Below the pieces are notes generated by a model. That model searched no databases and had not been told where the DNA came from. It saw only the letters and a program-made list of their open reading frames with translations. A program made the position numbers and the translations under genes. A stretch of 64,000 bases of DNA from Impatiens glandulifera (Eukaryota > Streptophyta > Magnoliopsida > Ericales > Balsaminaceae): assembly GCF_907164915.1 (NCBI RefSeq), contig NC_061869.1, forward strand, positions 39,246,840 through 39,310,839, written 5' to 3'. Numbering within the stretch: position 1 is the first letter of the stretch; each line of letters starts with the position of its first letter. Of this stretch, positions 11,880-21,343 are shown piece after piece.

Positions 11880-14800
11880 CTCAAAAGGTAAAACCGTGGG
11901 CAAGGGTAAGATTGTCCATGGTGAACTATCCATAAATAATGTGTTATTAGTAGAAAAACTAAGTTTTAATTTACTAAGCATAAGTCAAATGTGTGATGTG
12001 GGCTATAAGGTTGAATTTCATAAAAACTCATGTTTAGTCAAAAATCAAAATGATGACATTTTGTTAACCGGTAACCGGATAGGAAATATCTACAAAGTAA
12101 ACTGGAAAACTGATTTCGAAAAACCTGTGTGTATGATAGCCGGAAATGATCCAAACTGGCTTTGGCATAAACGGCTAAATCACTTGAATTTCAAAACGAT
12201 TAACTTTATTTGTTCCAAGGAACTAGTTCATGGTTTTCCAAATGTTAAATTTTCAAAAGATAAAGTATGTGCTGCATGTCAAATGGGAAAACAAGTGAAA
12301 TCATCTTTTAAAAGTAAAGGAAATTATCAATCTGAAAGATGTTTAGAACTGTTGCATATGGACTTGTTCGGTCCGGTTAGAGTAACGAGTTTAGGAGACA
12401 TGCATTATACCATGGTAGTTATTGATGATTACTCCAAATTTACTTGGGTTACTTTCCTAGCGTCGAAAAATCAAGCAACTTCAAACTTGATTAAACTGAT
12501 TTTGAGGATACAAAAACGAAAAATCTATTCGAGTAAACAAAATTAGAAGTGATAGGGGAACTGAGTTTATTAACAGTAACTTAACTACTTTTCTTGACGA
12601 TTCCGGTATTAGGCACGAGTTGTCTAGTGCCAGAACTCCTCAACAAAACGGCCTGGCTGAGAGAAGAAACCGAACTCTCAAGGAAGCCGCAAGGTCAATG
12701 ATAGCCGATTCGGGTATAGCTCAAAAGTTTTGGGCTGAAGCTATCAACACCGCTTGCTATACACAAAATCGATCTCTAGTGACTAAACGGTTTTCGAAAA
12801 CTCCTTTTGAAATTTATTTTGATAAAATTCCAAATGTACGGTATTTTCGAATTTTTGGTAGTAAATGCTTTGTTCACAATAACGGCAAGAAGTACTTGAC
12901 CGCTTTTGATGCTAAATCCGATGAGGGAATAATGTTGGGATATTCAGCTGTGAGTAAAGCATACCGAGTATACAATACTAGGACTTTAACAGTTGAAGAA
13001 ACCGCACACGTTGTTTTCGATGAATCGGTTGAGCGAAACACTGCATTACCCTTCGACCTTCACAACAGAATGGAAAATTTCAATATCTATTCTGATGATG
13101 AAGACGAGGTTCCGGTTTTTAGACGTTTTGTCAAGGACCAAGCGGTTGATGTTGAAATTCAACCTGATCAAGCTGCTTTACCGCAGAAAGTTGACGCTTC
13201 AGTTTCTACTGAAGAAATCGGTCGGTCTGATTCTGTTCAACCTACCGATCAGTCTAACCTTGATCAGCCAGCCGAAAGCTTGGTAGACACGTCTCGGATT
13301 AACCTCAGAAGGAACAAAAATCATCCTCTTGAACTAGTAATAGGTAACATATCCTCACCCGTCCGAACTAGGCAACAAAATTTGGATCACTATGGAAACT
13401 CTGCTTTCATATCACAAATTGAGCCGAAAAAGGTGGATGAAGCACTGTCAGATCTAGATTGGATCTTGGCAATGCAAGAGGAATTAAACGAGTTTGAGAG
13501 AAATAAAGTCTGGTACCTAGTTCCTAGACCGAAAAATAAACCGGTTATAGGCACACGATGGGTATTCAGAAATAAACTCGATGAAAACGGTTTAGTTACG
13601 AGGAACAAAGCCCGGTTAGTGGCTCAAGGCTATAAGCAGGAAGAAGGCATTGATTTTGAAGAATCATTCGCCCCTGTAGCCAGACTTGAGGCCATTAGAA
13701 TATTTTTAGCATATGCAGCTTTCAAAAAGTTCAAAGTTTATCAAATGGATGTAAAAAGCGCTTTTCTAAATGTTAAAGTAAATGAAGAGGTGTATGTAAA
13801 TCAACCTCCAGGTTTTAAAAATCCAGAACATGAAAATCACGTTTACCGGCTGAATAAGGCCCTTTACGGTTTGAAACAAGCTCCAAGAGCTTGGTACGAT
13901 ACCTTGACTCAATTTTTATTTGATCACAAATTTACAATCGGTTCAGTAGACAAAACCTTATTTAAATTTGAAAGAAAGGAGCAAATTTTACTTGTTCAAA
14001 TTTATGTTGATGACATCATATTCGGGTCAACCGATCCAAAGTTATGTGACAAATTTTCGAAAATGATGACTGATAGATTTCAAATGAGTATGATGGGGGA
14101 AATGAGCTTCTTTTTAGGACTTCAGGTTAAGTAGATGGAAGCCGGAATTTTTATTAGCCAACCGAAGTATACAGCCGAACTACTGAAGAGATTTGGGATG
14201 GATACTTGTGCCGAAGCGGCTACGCCAATGAGTCTTTCCGTGAAGCTGGACAAAGATGATGATGGTCAAGCCGTTGACATCACATCATATCGAGGAATGA
14301 TCGGATCGCTGTTATATCTCACGGCAAGCCGACCTGATATCCTGTTTGCGGTTGGAGTGTGCGGAAGGTTCCAAGCAAATCCAAAGCAATCTCATTATAC
14401 GGCGGCTAAGAGAATCTTGAAATATCTGAAGGGAACACAAGAAGTGGGACTCTGGTATACAAAAGATTCGAGCTTCAATCTAATAAGCTACTCAGATGCC
14501 GATTACGCGGGATGCAAAATCGACAGAAAGAGTACAAGTGGAACCTGTCAATTTCTGGGTGACCGGCTAGCAGCAAGAAACAAACGTCCGTTGCAACATC
14601 AACCGCAGAAGCGGAGTACTTAGCGGCTGGAAGCTGCTGTGCACAACTCCTCTGGATTCAACAGCAACTCAGGGACTTCGGAATAGAAGCAAAAGAGTCT
14701 CCAATCTTCTGTGACAATACCAGCGCCATAGCAATCACATATAATCCGGTGTTGCACTCAAGAACAAAGCATATCGACATCCGACATCATTTCATCCGGG

Positions 14801-14946
14801 AGCATGTTCAGGAGAAACACATCCGGCTGGAATATGTGTCGACCGAGCAACAAGTAGCGGACATCTTCACGAAACCGCTACAGGAAGCTAAGTTTTCACA
14901 TTTTCGAAATATTTTGGGTCTTACTAATTTAAATCAATTGATATAA
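11780..14946 (+). pseudogene. pol: Copia-A Pol: protease, integrase, RT, RNase H (four breaks)
   Basis: Order is that of Ty1/copia. Protease tail 'CSRHMTG' (11799-11820). Integrase HHCC finger 'WHKRLNH...CAACQMGK' (12163-12290) and core acidic residues in 'LLHMDLFGP' (12350), 'VIDDYSKF' (12418) and '[11 protein letters not shown]' (12635-12668). RT 'YVDD' (14003-14014). RNase H 'YSDADYAG' (14491-14514), ending 'FTKPLQEAKFSHF'. Breaks: (1) about 14 bp lost near 11797, removing the protease Asp-Ser-Gly; (2) one extra A in the A-runs at 12511-12523; (3) an in-frame TAG at 14132; (4) a net loss of about 10 bp near 14570 in RNase H. Copia-C keeps 'DSGCSRHMT' at the homologous spot, which supports reading (1) as a deletion. 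The element cannot make its own full enzyme set. Confidence 0.9.
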
Positions 14947-15568
14947 TCATGATGCATGCGTACATACATATAAAACCGGGATATGTGTTCAGGGAGAACC
15001 TAAAGCTTCTCAAACCATATTCAAATAGGTCATTAATAAAATCAAACATGCTAACCGGGAGGAAGTCTCCAGTTATACCCGATTATCTCATTATCGTCAA
15101 ATCAAATGTATGTTTACTTAACGGTTGAAATAACCAGGTTGAAGTGGATAAAACAAGTCCAAAGTTGAACAACTGTTGATATTAATCAACTTTTCTTCAT
15201 AAAACGGAAATATCCTACTAAAACCGGTCATGGAAAACCGCTCAGTACATATGCACTTTGGTCTGATGAAATGAACTCTTTCGATTAACATGAAATGACT
15301 GACCGAGTTTTCGTGCATGCTCTGATAAATGAAGCCTGTGATTAATTAAAAACAAGTCTACCTCAATCAAGATGACGACATGTGTCCATCATCAAGAGAG
15401 GGGACTTACATCTTGTCAATAGATATTTTTCATCATTGCTATCTTAGTAATTATTAGATTTACCTTGGAAATAACCATTAGTTACTTCAACAAGTTAAGT
15501 CTATTTAATAGGCAATGACATCATCAGGCATGCTTAACTTCATTTAAGACCAAGCCGAATCCACGGGC
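14947..15568 (+). other. Spacer between Copia-A pol and first accessory gene
   Basis: About 620 bp without a supported gene. It still carries scattered 'accgg' words typical of the element. Its last 100 bp look like a core promoter region, ending at the TATA box at 15569. Confidence 0.6.
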
Positions 15569-15576
15569 TATATAAA
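15569..15576 (+). promoter_or_regulatory. TATA box of accessory gene 1
   Basis: TATATAAA in 'gggctatataaacc', 99 bp upstream of the ATG at 15668. The leader between them contains CT-rich 'ctctctcaca', as in plant 5' leaders. The same arrangement recurs before the other two accessory genes. Confidence 0.6.
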
Positions 15577-15667
15577 CCATGCTTAATCCTTTACAAAAAC
15601 GTCACAAGCTCACTATTCACAAGCATAACTCTTGAGATAAAATCATCCTTCTCTCTCACAAACAAAC

Positions 15668-16429
15668 ATGAACTCCAACCCTTTAGCCAAGAAGATCCTA
15701 CTGGCAGACTTTGAATCAATCTATCAGTATGAGGATCATGAAGTCAGGGAAATGTTCTTAGCCATTGAAAGGAGTGGGCTAAGAAGTTTCCTTGAGAACA
15801 GGTTCATCACCGACTACCTTGTAGTCGAAGAACTGTTCGAAACCGTGAAAGAAGTGCACCGAGATATACTCGTTGCACAGGTTTACGGCCAAAAATTCCT
15901 TTTCAGCGAGACGGATTTCGCTGTTTACTGCGGTTTACCCAATGAAGGGGTAACCGATCTAACCTATTCTCCGGTGACAATGGAAGAAATGTGTCGCCGG
16001 TTCTCTGGATCTGACATCCCGGTTAAACCCTGGGGGGCTAAGAGTCAACTTTCTCACAAGTACCAGATTCTCTGCGAGATTCTGGGAAAATCTGTCTTGT
16101 GCAGAGAGAAAAGTTACTATTACACTCAGAGGGTCTTCGAGATGATGATAGCTGTAACGGTTGGGACACCGGTCAACTGGTCCTGGATCATCTTCAGCAA
16201 CCTGAAGAAGATGATTCTCTCCAACAGAACCGGATACGCTCCTCAGCTGAGCGGTTTCTGCGCAAGTTTGGAGATTCACACCGGAGCCTTCGTCACTCTG
16301 CATCCAAGGCACGTGCTCACCAAAGAACGAGTGCAGGAGATGATCGACCGGTGGGAAGCGGTTAAAGCTAGAAGAATTCAAGCGGCTGAGGCTTCAACCG
16401 CTCAAGCAGCTGAATCGTCAAATGTCTGA
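15668..16429 (+). CDS. Copia-A accessory protein 1 (253 aa, function unknown)
   Basis: Intact 253-codon frame from the first ATG after a TATA box and CT-rich leader. I recognise no enzyme domain, signal peptide or membrane segment. It shares a domain of about 230 residues with the proteins at 16840 and 18109. Shared marks are an acidic start 'DFESIYQYE', 'GLRSFLENRF', a 'VVEELFETV' helix, 'FSETDFAVYCGLPNEG', 'PVKPWGAKSQL', 'VNWSWIIFSNLKKMI' and 'GYAPQLSGF'. The pattern matches, from memory, a large uncharacterised family in Lamiales genomes. It lies where some Sireviruses carry an envelope-like ORF, but nothing here looks like an envelope protein. It ends in a short Ala/Gln-rich tail. Confidence 0.8.
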   Translation: MNSNPLAKKILLADFESIYQYEDHEVREMFLAIERSGLRSFLENRFITDYLVVEELFETVKEVHRDILVAQVYGQKFLFSETDFAVYCGLPNEGVTDLTYSPVTMEEMCRRFSGSDIPVKPWGAKSQLSHKYQILCEILGKSVLCREKSYYYTQRVFEMMIAVTVGTPVNWSWIIFSNLKKMILSNRTGYAPQLSGFCASLEIHTGAFVTLHPRHVLTKERVQEMIDRWEAVKARRIQAAEASTAQAAESSNV

Positions 16430-16460
16430 ACCTATCTTTCCTCTTTTCTTTCTTCCTTAC

Positions 16461-16510
16461 AAAACCGGTACTTTTGATGTACTACCGGTTTTTGTACTTC
16501 AGTTAATAAA
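16461..16510 (+). terminator. Possible 3' end signal of accessory gene 1
   Basis: 'aaaaccggt' (16461-16469) is matched by 'accggtttt' (16484-16492), a 9-bp hairpin arm, and AATAAA follows at 16505-16510, about 75 bp past the stop. This could be the polyadenylation region of the 15668 gene. It is a suggestion from motifs only. Confidence 0.35.
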
Positions 16511-16729
16511 ACAGATTTCTTTCTCTTCCAAGTCAAAATCTACAATATTTAAATGCGCCGTATCAAAATAAATCATTACCCTCTTGGAAATATAAACTTC
16601 AAAGCATGCCTGACTTGATTTGACAAGACTTGCTCATATTCTCTTGGAAAATCACAAAATAATTAATGCCCAAGCATAAACGGCTAGATTTTCAAATCCT
16701 TGCATTAAATGCTCTCATTCATTCCAGGC

Positions 16730-16738
16730 TATAAAAAG
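16730..16738 (+). promoter_or_regulatory. TATA box of accessory gene 2
   Basis: TATAAAAAG in 'aggctataaaaagggg', 110 bp before the ATG at 16840. The leader has the CT-rich 'cctctctctaag' phrase, similar to those of genes 1 and 3. Confidence 0.6.
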
Positions 16739-16839
16739 GGGTTCAACCTTCATTTTTCAAACCACGCCTTCAAGCATTCCTCTCTCTAAGAATTCAAAAG
16801 CTTAAGAAATCTCCTAAGCCTTCTTCACTCTTCATCATC

Positions 16840-17598
16840 ATGTCTGCTGAAATTAGAAACACCCTGATCATCGACTTTGAAGACATCAAACATAGTTCCT
16901 ACTATGAATGCATCTTTGAACACATCATAGCTTCTGGCCTGCAAGGTTTCCTCAAGGGTTCGGACCTCATCCTCGTGGATGAGGTGTGCGAATTCTTTAA
17001 CAACGGTCACGTTCTTGATGATGGCAGCATTCGCACCATCATCGACGGCCAATTTCTCCAGTTTTCTGAGGAGGAATTCGCCACATTCTTTCACCTTCCA
17101 ACGGAAGGTTTCTCTGATTTTCCGACGCCGCATCTACCGGCTAAGGAAATCTTCTTCAAGATCTTCTCTTCTTCCTACGCTCCTGTTAAGGACTTCGGGA
17201 AGAAAGAAGACCTCGCTCCCCATTATCAAGTCTTTCAAGACTTGGTCCAACGGTCTATCATAGGCCGAATGCCCAACCAGAACTACAGCCGGGAGGCATT
17301 CGATATTATGATAGCCATCATCCGCGAAACCGACATCAACTGGTCGTCCTATCTATTCAATAAGCTGAAACAGCTTATGACCGGTAAGAGGGGAAAGATC
17401 AGCTACGCCCCTCAGATCACCCGGTTCCTCATGTCCAAACGTCGCAACCTTGGAAAAGGTGTTCCGGTTGGATCGTTCAACACCATCACTATAGATATGA
17501 TCTATAAGTGTATGTGTAGGATTAAGGAACGGTCTCCTCAAAACACGATCGACAAGTGGTATGAAAGGAGGCTGGAAGGAGGATGGTTCACGGAATAA
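16840..17598 (+). CDS. Copia-A accessory protein 2 (252 aa, function unknown)
   Basis: Intact 252-codon frame. It has the same layout as protein 1: 'IIDFEDIKHSSYYE' at the N-terminus, 'GLQGFLKGSDLILVDEVCEFF', 'FSEEEFATFFHLPTEGF' (residues about 75-92), 'APVKDFGKKEDL', 'INWSSYLFNKLKQLM' and 'ISYAPQITRFL'. The C-terminus is basic. No transmembrane segment or known catalytic motif is visible. The two proteins are paralogs, clearly diverged, and each has its own TATA box, so they look like separate transcription units and not parts of one polyprotein. Role unknown. Candidates are a gene family captured by the element or a remodelled structural protein. Confidence 0.8.
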   Translation: MSAEIRNTLIIDFEDIKHSSYYECIFEHIIASGLQGFLKGSDLILVDEVCEFFNNGHVLDDGSIRTIIDGQFLQFSEEEFATFFHLPTEGFSDFPTPHLPAKEIFFKIFSSSYAPVKDFGKKEDLAPHYQVFQDLVQRSIIGRMPNQNYSREAFDIMIAIIRETDINWSSYLFNKLKQLMTGKRGKISYAPQITRFLMSKRRNLGKGVPVGSFNTITIDMIYKCMCRIKERSPQNTIDKWYERRLEGGWFTE

Positions 17599-17988
17599 AC
17601 CTTTCATTTTATTCTCTTTTCCGGTTTCTGGTCATTTTGCTGTACGACCAGAACCGCTCCTATGTCTTTCTTCTCCTGCATTAATGAAATACTTTAGTTT
17701 TTCGGTTCTTATCTTCATTATTTCATTCCGGTTTCTCAAACTCATACTCAAACTCAAAGTTAAGTTAACAATCTCCGGTTAACAAGCTGTCAATAGAAAC
17801 CGGAACTTCAGGCAAAAATGAAAAATTTGAAAAACCTTAACCGCCCATGGTTTTACCTCTCAAAAGTTACCGCCCATCGAATTTCCGCTTTTACCGCCGA
17901 AAGTTACGGCAGTAACTTTTGGAGGGAAAATTGGCGCCAAAAACACCAAAATGACGGTTCATCTTCAAAACTGCTTGGAACCGCTAGC

Positions 17989-17996
17989 TATATAAA
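17989..17996 (+). promoter_or_regulatory. TATA box of accessory gene 3
   Basis: TATATAAA in 'gctagctatataaactcg', 120 bp before the ATG at 18109 and followed by a CT-rich 'ttttctctctctaaa' leader. It lies inside an open frame that could start at 17818, which argues that 18109 is the true start. Confidence 0.6.
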
Positions 17997-18108
17997 CTCG
18001 AATCAACCCATTCAACACACGCGTTTTCTCTCTCTAAAAATTTTCAGAACTTCAAAGATCTCCTCTCTCCGATCATCATCAAATCTTCATCTTCTTCTCT
18101 CAAAATCA

Positions 18109-20742
18109 ATGGATCTAGGCAAAGCCCCGTTTCAATGGATGTTGCAGGTAGATTTTGCAGACATCGATGAGCACGCTGATGATAAAAACAAGGCCGTTCT
18201 ACAACTTCTTCGAGATTCTGGGTTGGAGAAGTTTCTCTCTGGTCCGTTTACCATCTACCCGGCGGCGGTGACGGAGTTCTTAGCGACGGCGACACTGTTG
18301 AAAAGAAAAGTATCGGCTACCGTCAACGGGAAGGCGGTTCTTATAACTGAAGAAATCTTTGCGGAGGCTCTCGGTCTGCCTAACACAGGTTCGGACCTAA
18401 AATTCGACCTAACCGACGCAGAATCAAATGCTGCCCGGTTGGTTGTATCCCTTTCAGGTCAGGATCTGGTGCTCCACAACAGCCGGAAAATCAAGTTGAA
18501 ACCAGAATACAAATGGTTGGTGACCATCATCTCCAAATCGCTCCAAGGAAAGGGAGGTAACTTTGATAATCTCACAAAATTTAAGCTGAGAATGCTGTTG
18601 GCAATTGTCCGCAACGATAAGGTGGACTGGGGTTACGTGTTATACGAAGAATTCTGTCAAATGATAATCAAGAAAGACGGCCGGGTGCAGGCCTATGCTA
18701 TGCAAATTGTCAAGATTCTTGAGTTTCTCAATGTGGAACTGGGTGAAGGCATACCGCTTCCAATCGCCAACATTCTTGATTCTGAGTCAGTAGCAGAAAA
18801 ACCGGAGAAGACAATAAAGCCTAAAACTTCAAAAACCAAATCATCTAAGGGAGCCAGTTCATCGGTTCCAGCTGAAGAAGAAAAACGACAAAAGAAGCCG
18901 TCCAGAAAAGCGGTTGAGGCAGAAGCTCAACCAGAACCGAAAAGGAGGAAGAAGGTATCAGCGAAGAAGAGCGCAAAGAAACCGGCGGAGTCCGAGAAAA
19001 CGCTTTCCTCGGAGAATCCACCTGAAAGAACCGCAGATGTCTTTCAACCCATCCCAATCAACACCGTTATTCCAACTCCTATTCCATCTGTTTCTCCAAA
19101 GCAAACCGAATCCTCGGGAAGCGAGGAGAATAAGTCAAATTCTAAGGAGGAAGCAGAAGGAAACAGTCAAACTGCAACCTCCAAATCACCAAGCAAGCAA
19201 GCCGATGAAATATTAGCCGAAGTGGGCTTGAATACTTCAGAAGCCATCCAGAATGTGGTCCAGGAGATCACAAAAGAAACCGAAGAAGACGATGTCTCAA
19301 GTCGTCGGAAGCCAGAAAATCAGGTTGAAATACCTGATCAACCAGAAGTTCAACCGGTCGACGAGACGACCAAGTCAACAGAAAATGCATCTCCGGCTCA
19401 GGAGGAAAACATTGAAGAACAGGAACCGTCCGGTTCCGCAGGAGGCAGAACAGCTCCAGAAGGCCCTTCTCAGGCAGATAAAGGCAAGGGCATTCTGATT
19501 GAAGAAATAACTGAAACCGGAACGGGCACATTGCAGACTGACCCTCAGACTGAAGCCACAACCGGAGACGAATATCCATACACCTTAGAGCAAGAAAATG
19601 AGCTGTTAGATGAATTTATTCAAGATATGAATAAAGGTGCAAGTGAAGCGCTGGCTCCATATATCCGGTGGGTGAAGCTCCGAAGCGAGACCAAATTATC
19701 CGACATGCTTCCAGGTTTCAGTGGAAACAAGCAATGGGACGCTCTCATCCAGCTAGAAGAAAGGGCACTCGAGTTAGCTAACACCCAATTGATCCAACCG
19801 GCGTTTTCCAAAGCTCCGGTAATTCTTGAAAATGTGCGGCTACAGGCAGTTGAGAATGCCTTTCAAGAAATCCAAGGAAAGGATCTGGAACCGATTGAAA
19901 TGAAGATGGCAGAGCGATTTCTTGAAGTACGAGAACGGCTTGTGCGAAGCTTCGAACGTCTTGACAAGAAATGGTGGGATACTTGCCAACGCCAATTCAA
20001 TAATCCTGAGCTATATCAAAGTAAGCCTTTCTTTATAACTGGTGAAACATCCGGCACTTCTGAAAACCGGGAACAAGAAGCCTCTCAACCGGCTAAGGCT
20101 CTGGACATCGAGCAAATCAAGCAAGCAATGGTGGAAACAGCTGACTCATGTCTTGGGAACTTTAAAGCTATAACCGAAGAAAGAATCTCAGCAGCTGAAG
20201 ATAAAATGGTAAGCTCCCTACAAACCATGATGGATAGATCAATGCAAACAACTGTGAAAGCCATGATTGCCGAATCCGTCAACGCCGCAACCGCTCCACT
20301 CTTGGACATGCTGCAAGCAATGGCAATCCAGATCAGTGAAATGTCAAAGGCTCAAGTCGGTTCAACCCAAACTCAAATCGAAAAAGATGCTGAAACCGCA
20401 CGGAAGCTGCAAGAAGAAGAGATTGAAAGAGAACGGCTACAGAAGGAACTTGAAGATAAGGATCATGAGCTTGCCCAACAATGCAATGAAGAGGAGCAGG
20501 CTAACGCTCAGGAACCGGCACAGGGTCAATCGTCTCATTCCATGAGCACAAGGAACAAGAACAAGAAGAAACGGAGTGCAATTAAGATCGTGATGAAGCG
20601 GGCAGAGCTGAAGACAGCCGAACCGGTTGCGTTAAATGCAGAACCACTGGATGAGGAAGAAGAAGAAGATCTGGAGGAACTCAACAGACGGAAAAGAAGA
20701 ACAACCGAGAATCCACCGCAACTCCAAGCTTCAGACCTCTGA
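18109..20742 (+). CDS. Copia-A accessory protein 3 (about 877 aa, coiled coil)
   Basis: The open frame extends up to 17818, but I choose ATG 18109 because TATATAAA at 17989 and the family N-terminus ('LQVDFADIDEHAD') follow it. Residues 1-230 are the shared domain ('GLEKFLSGPFTIYPAAVTEF', 'ITEEIFAEALGLPNTG', 'VDWGYVLYEEFCQMI'). Next is a Lys-rich stretch with a nuclear-localisation-like 'PKRRKK', a long Glu/Ser/Pro/Gln-rich low-complexity region, a globular piece around 'EALAPYIRWVKLRSE', and a C-terminal coiled coil ('ETARKLQEEEIERERLQKEL'). After the stop at 20740-20742 a neighbouring frame stays coding-like ('VPPRPPPKPACANFNLRKK', 'RARIEEARRRLDKELEKEQ') to a stop at 20949-20951, so the ancestral protein was about 70 residues longer. 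Function unknown. Confidence 0.78.
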   Translation: MDLGKAPFQWMLQVDFADIDEHADDKNKAVLQLLRDSGLEKFLSGPFTIYPAAVTEFLATATLLKRKVSATVNGKAVLITEEIFAEALGLPNTGSDLKFDLTDAESNAARLVVSLSGQDLVLHNSRKIKLKPEYKWLVTIISKSLQGKGGNFDNLTKFKLRMLLAIVRNDKVDWGYVLYEEFCQMIIKKDGRVQAYAMQIVKILEFLNVELGEGIPLPIANILDSESVAEKPEKTIKPKTSKTKSSKGASSSVPAEEEKRQKKPSRKAVEAEAQPEPKRRKKVSAKKSAKKPAESEKTLSSENPPERTADVFQPIPINTVIPTPIPSVSPKQTESSGSEENKSNSKEEAEGNSQTATSKSPSKQADEILAEVGLNTSEAIQNVVQEITKETEEDDVSSRRKPENQVEIPDQPEVQPVDETTKSTENASPAQEENIEEQEPSGSAGGRTAPEGPSQADKGKGILIEEITETGTGTLQTDPQTEATTGDEYPYTLEQENELLDEFIQDMNKGASEALAPYIRWVKLRSETKLSDMLPGFSGNKQWDALIQLEERALELANTQLIQPAFSKAPVILENVRLQAVENAFQEIQGKDLEPIEMKMAERFLEVRERLVRSFERLDKKWWDTCQRQFNNPELYQSKPFFITGETSGTSENREQEASQPAKALDIEQIKQAMVETADSCLGNFKAITEERISAAEDKMVSSLQTMMDRSMQTTVKAMIAESVNAATAPLLDMLQAMAIQISEMSKAQVGSTQTQIEKDAETARKLQEEEIERERLQKELEDKDHELAQQCNEEEQANAQEPAQGQSSHSMSTRNKNKKKRSAIKIVMKRAELKTAEPVALNAEPLDEEEEEDLEELNRRKRRTTENPPQLQASDL

Positions 20743-20951
20743 CTGTTCCACCACGTCCACCACCAAAACCAGCTTGTGCCAACTTCAACCTTAGGAAAAA
20801 GGTCCCCGACCATTCAAGTGTGTGGGCCGGTGTAGTGATAGATGCTGACAGACGTGCTAGAGAGCACAGAGCAAGAATAGAAGAAGCAAGGAGACGTCTG
20901 GACAAAGAACTGGAAAAGGAGCAAGACAAGGGGGGATCATCCAAGCCTTAA

Positions 20952-21159
20952 ACTCTATTTCCATAATTACTTTGAACAATTATGTTTTTGCTGCGTTTCA
21001 GAACTTGGTTACTTTTGCTATCTTTTATGTTTTTCAAACATATTTTCTACGTTCTTCAAACATACAATCTCACCTATTTCTATTCAAAACATACACTTAT
21101 CAAAAATCAAACTCATGTTTTTCAAACACGTTTATCTCAAAACAATTGAGTTCATTTAC
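20952..21159 (+). other. Copia-A 3' untranslated stretch
   Basis: About 200 bp of AT-rich DNA with 'ttttcaaacat' and 'ttcaaacata' type repeats between the last accessory gene and the duplicated polypurine block. No gene seen. Confidence 0.5.
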
Positions 21160-21343
21160 TTAAAACCGGCCATACATTACAATTTTTGAATATTTATTCT
21201 AAATAATCAAAAAGGGAGAAATTGATAGAAAAATTAAGTAAGTTAATTTTCTTAAAACCGGCCATACATTACAATTTTTGAATATTTATTCTAAATAATC
21301 AAAAAGGGAGAAATTGATAGAAAAATTAAGTAGATTAATTTTT
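21160..21343 (+). repeat. 92-bp tandem duplication spanning polypurine tract and LTR start
   Basis: The block 'ttaaaaccggccatacattac ... aaaaagggagaaattgatagaaaaattaagta' occurs twice, offset by exactly 92 bp (first copy from about 21160, second from about 21252). Each copy includes the purine tract and the first 18 or so bases of the LTR (TGATAG at 21223 and 21315). Only the second continues into a full LTR. Confidence 0.92.
21301..21314 (+). other. Polypurine tract (Copia-A)
   Basis: 'aaaaagggagaaat' directly before the 3' LTR. It is the expected RNase H-resistant primer for plus-strand synthesis. A duplicate lies 92 bp upstream, at about 21209-21222. Confidence 0.8.

Noticed and set aside
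11791..12600. Programmed frameshifting between Copia-A gag and pol
   Set aside because: The shift coincides with loss of the catalytic Asp-Ser-Gly residues, and further breaks follow. A deletion explains it better than recoding.
17818..18108. N-terminal extension of accessory protein 3
   Set aside because: The extension is not shared with the paralogs and contains the TATA box and leader, so the ATG at 18109 is the better start.
15668..20742. Envelope-like gene of a Sirevirus
   Set aside because: The position fits, but none of the three proteins shows a signal peptide, membrane segments or a glycoprotein layout.
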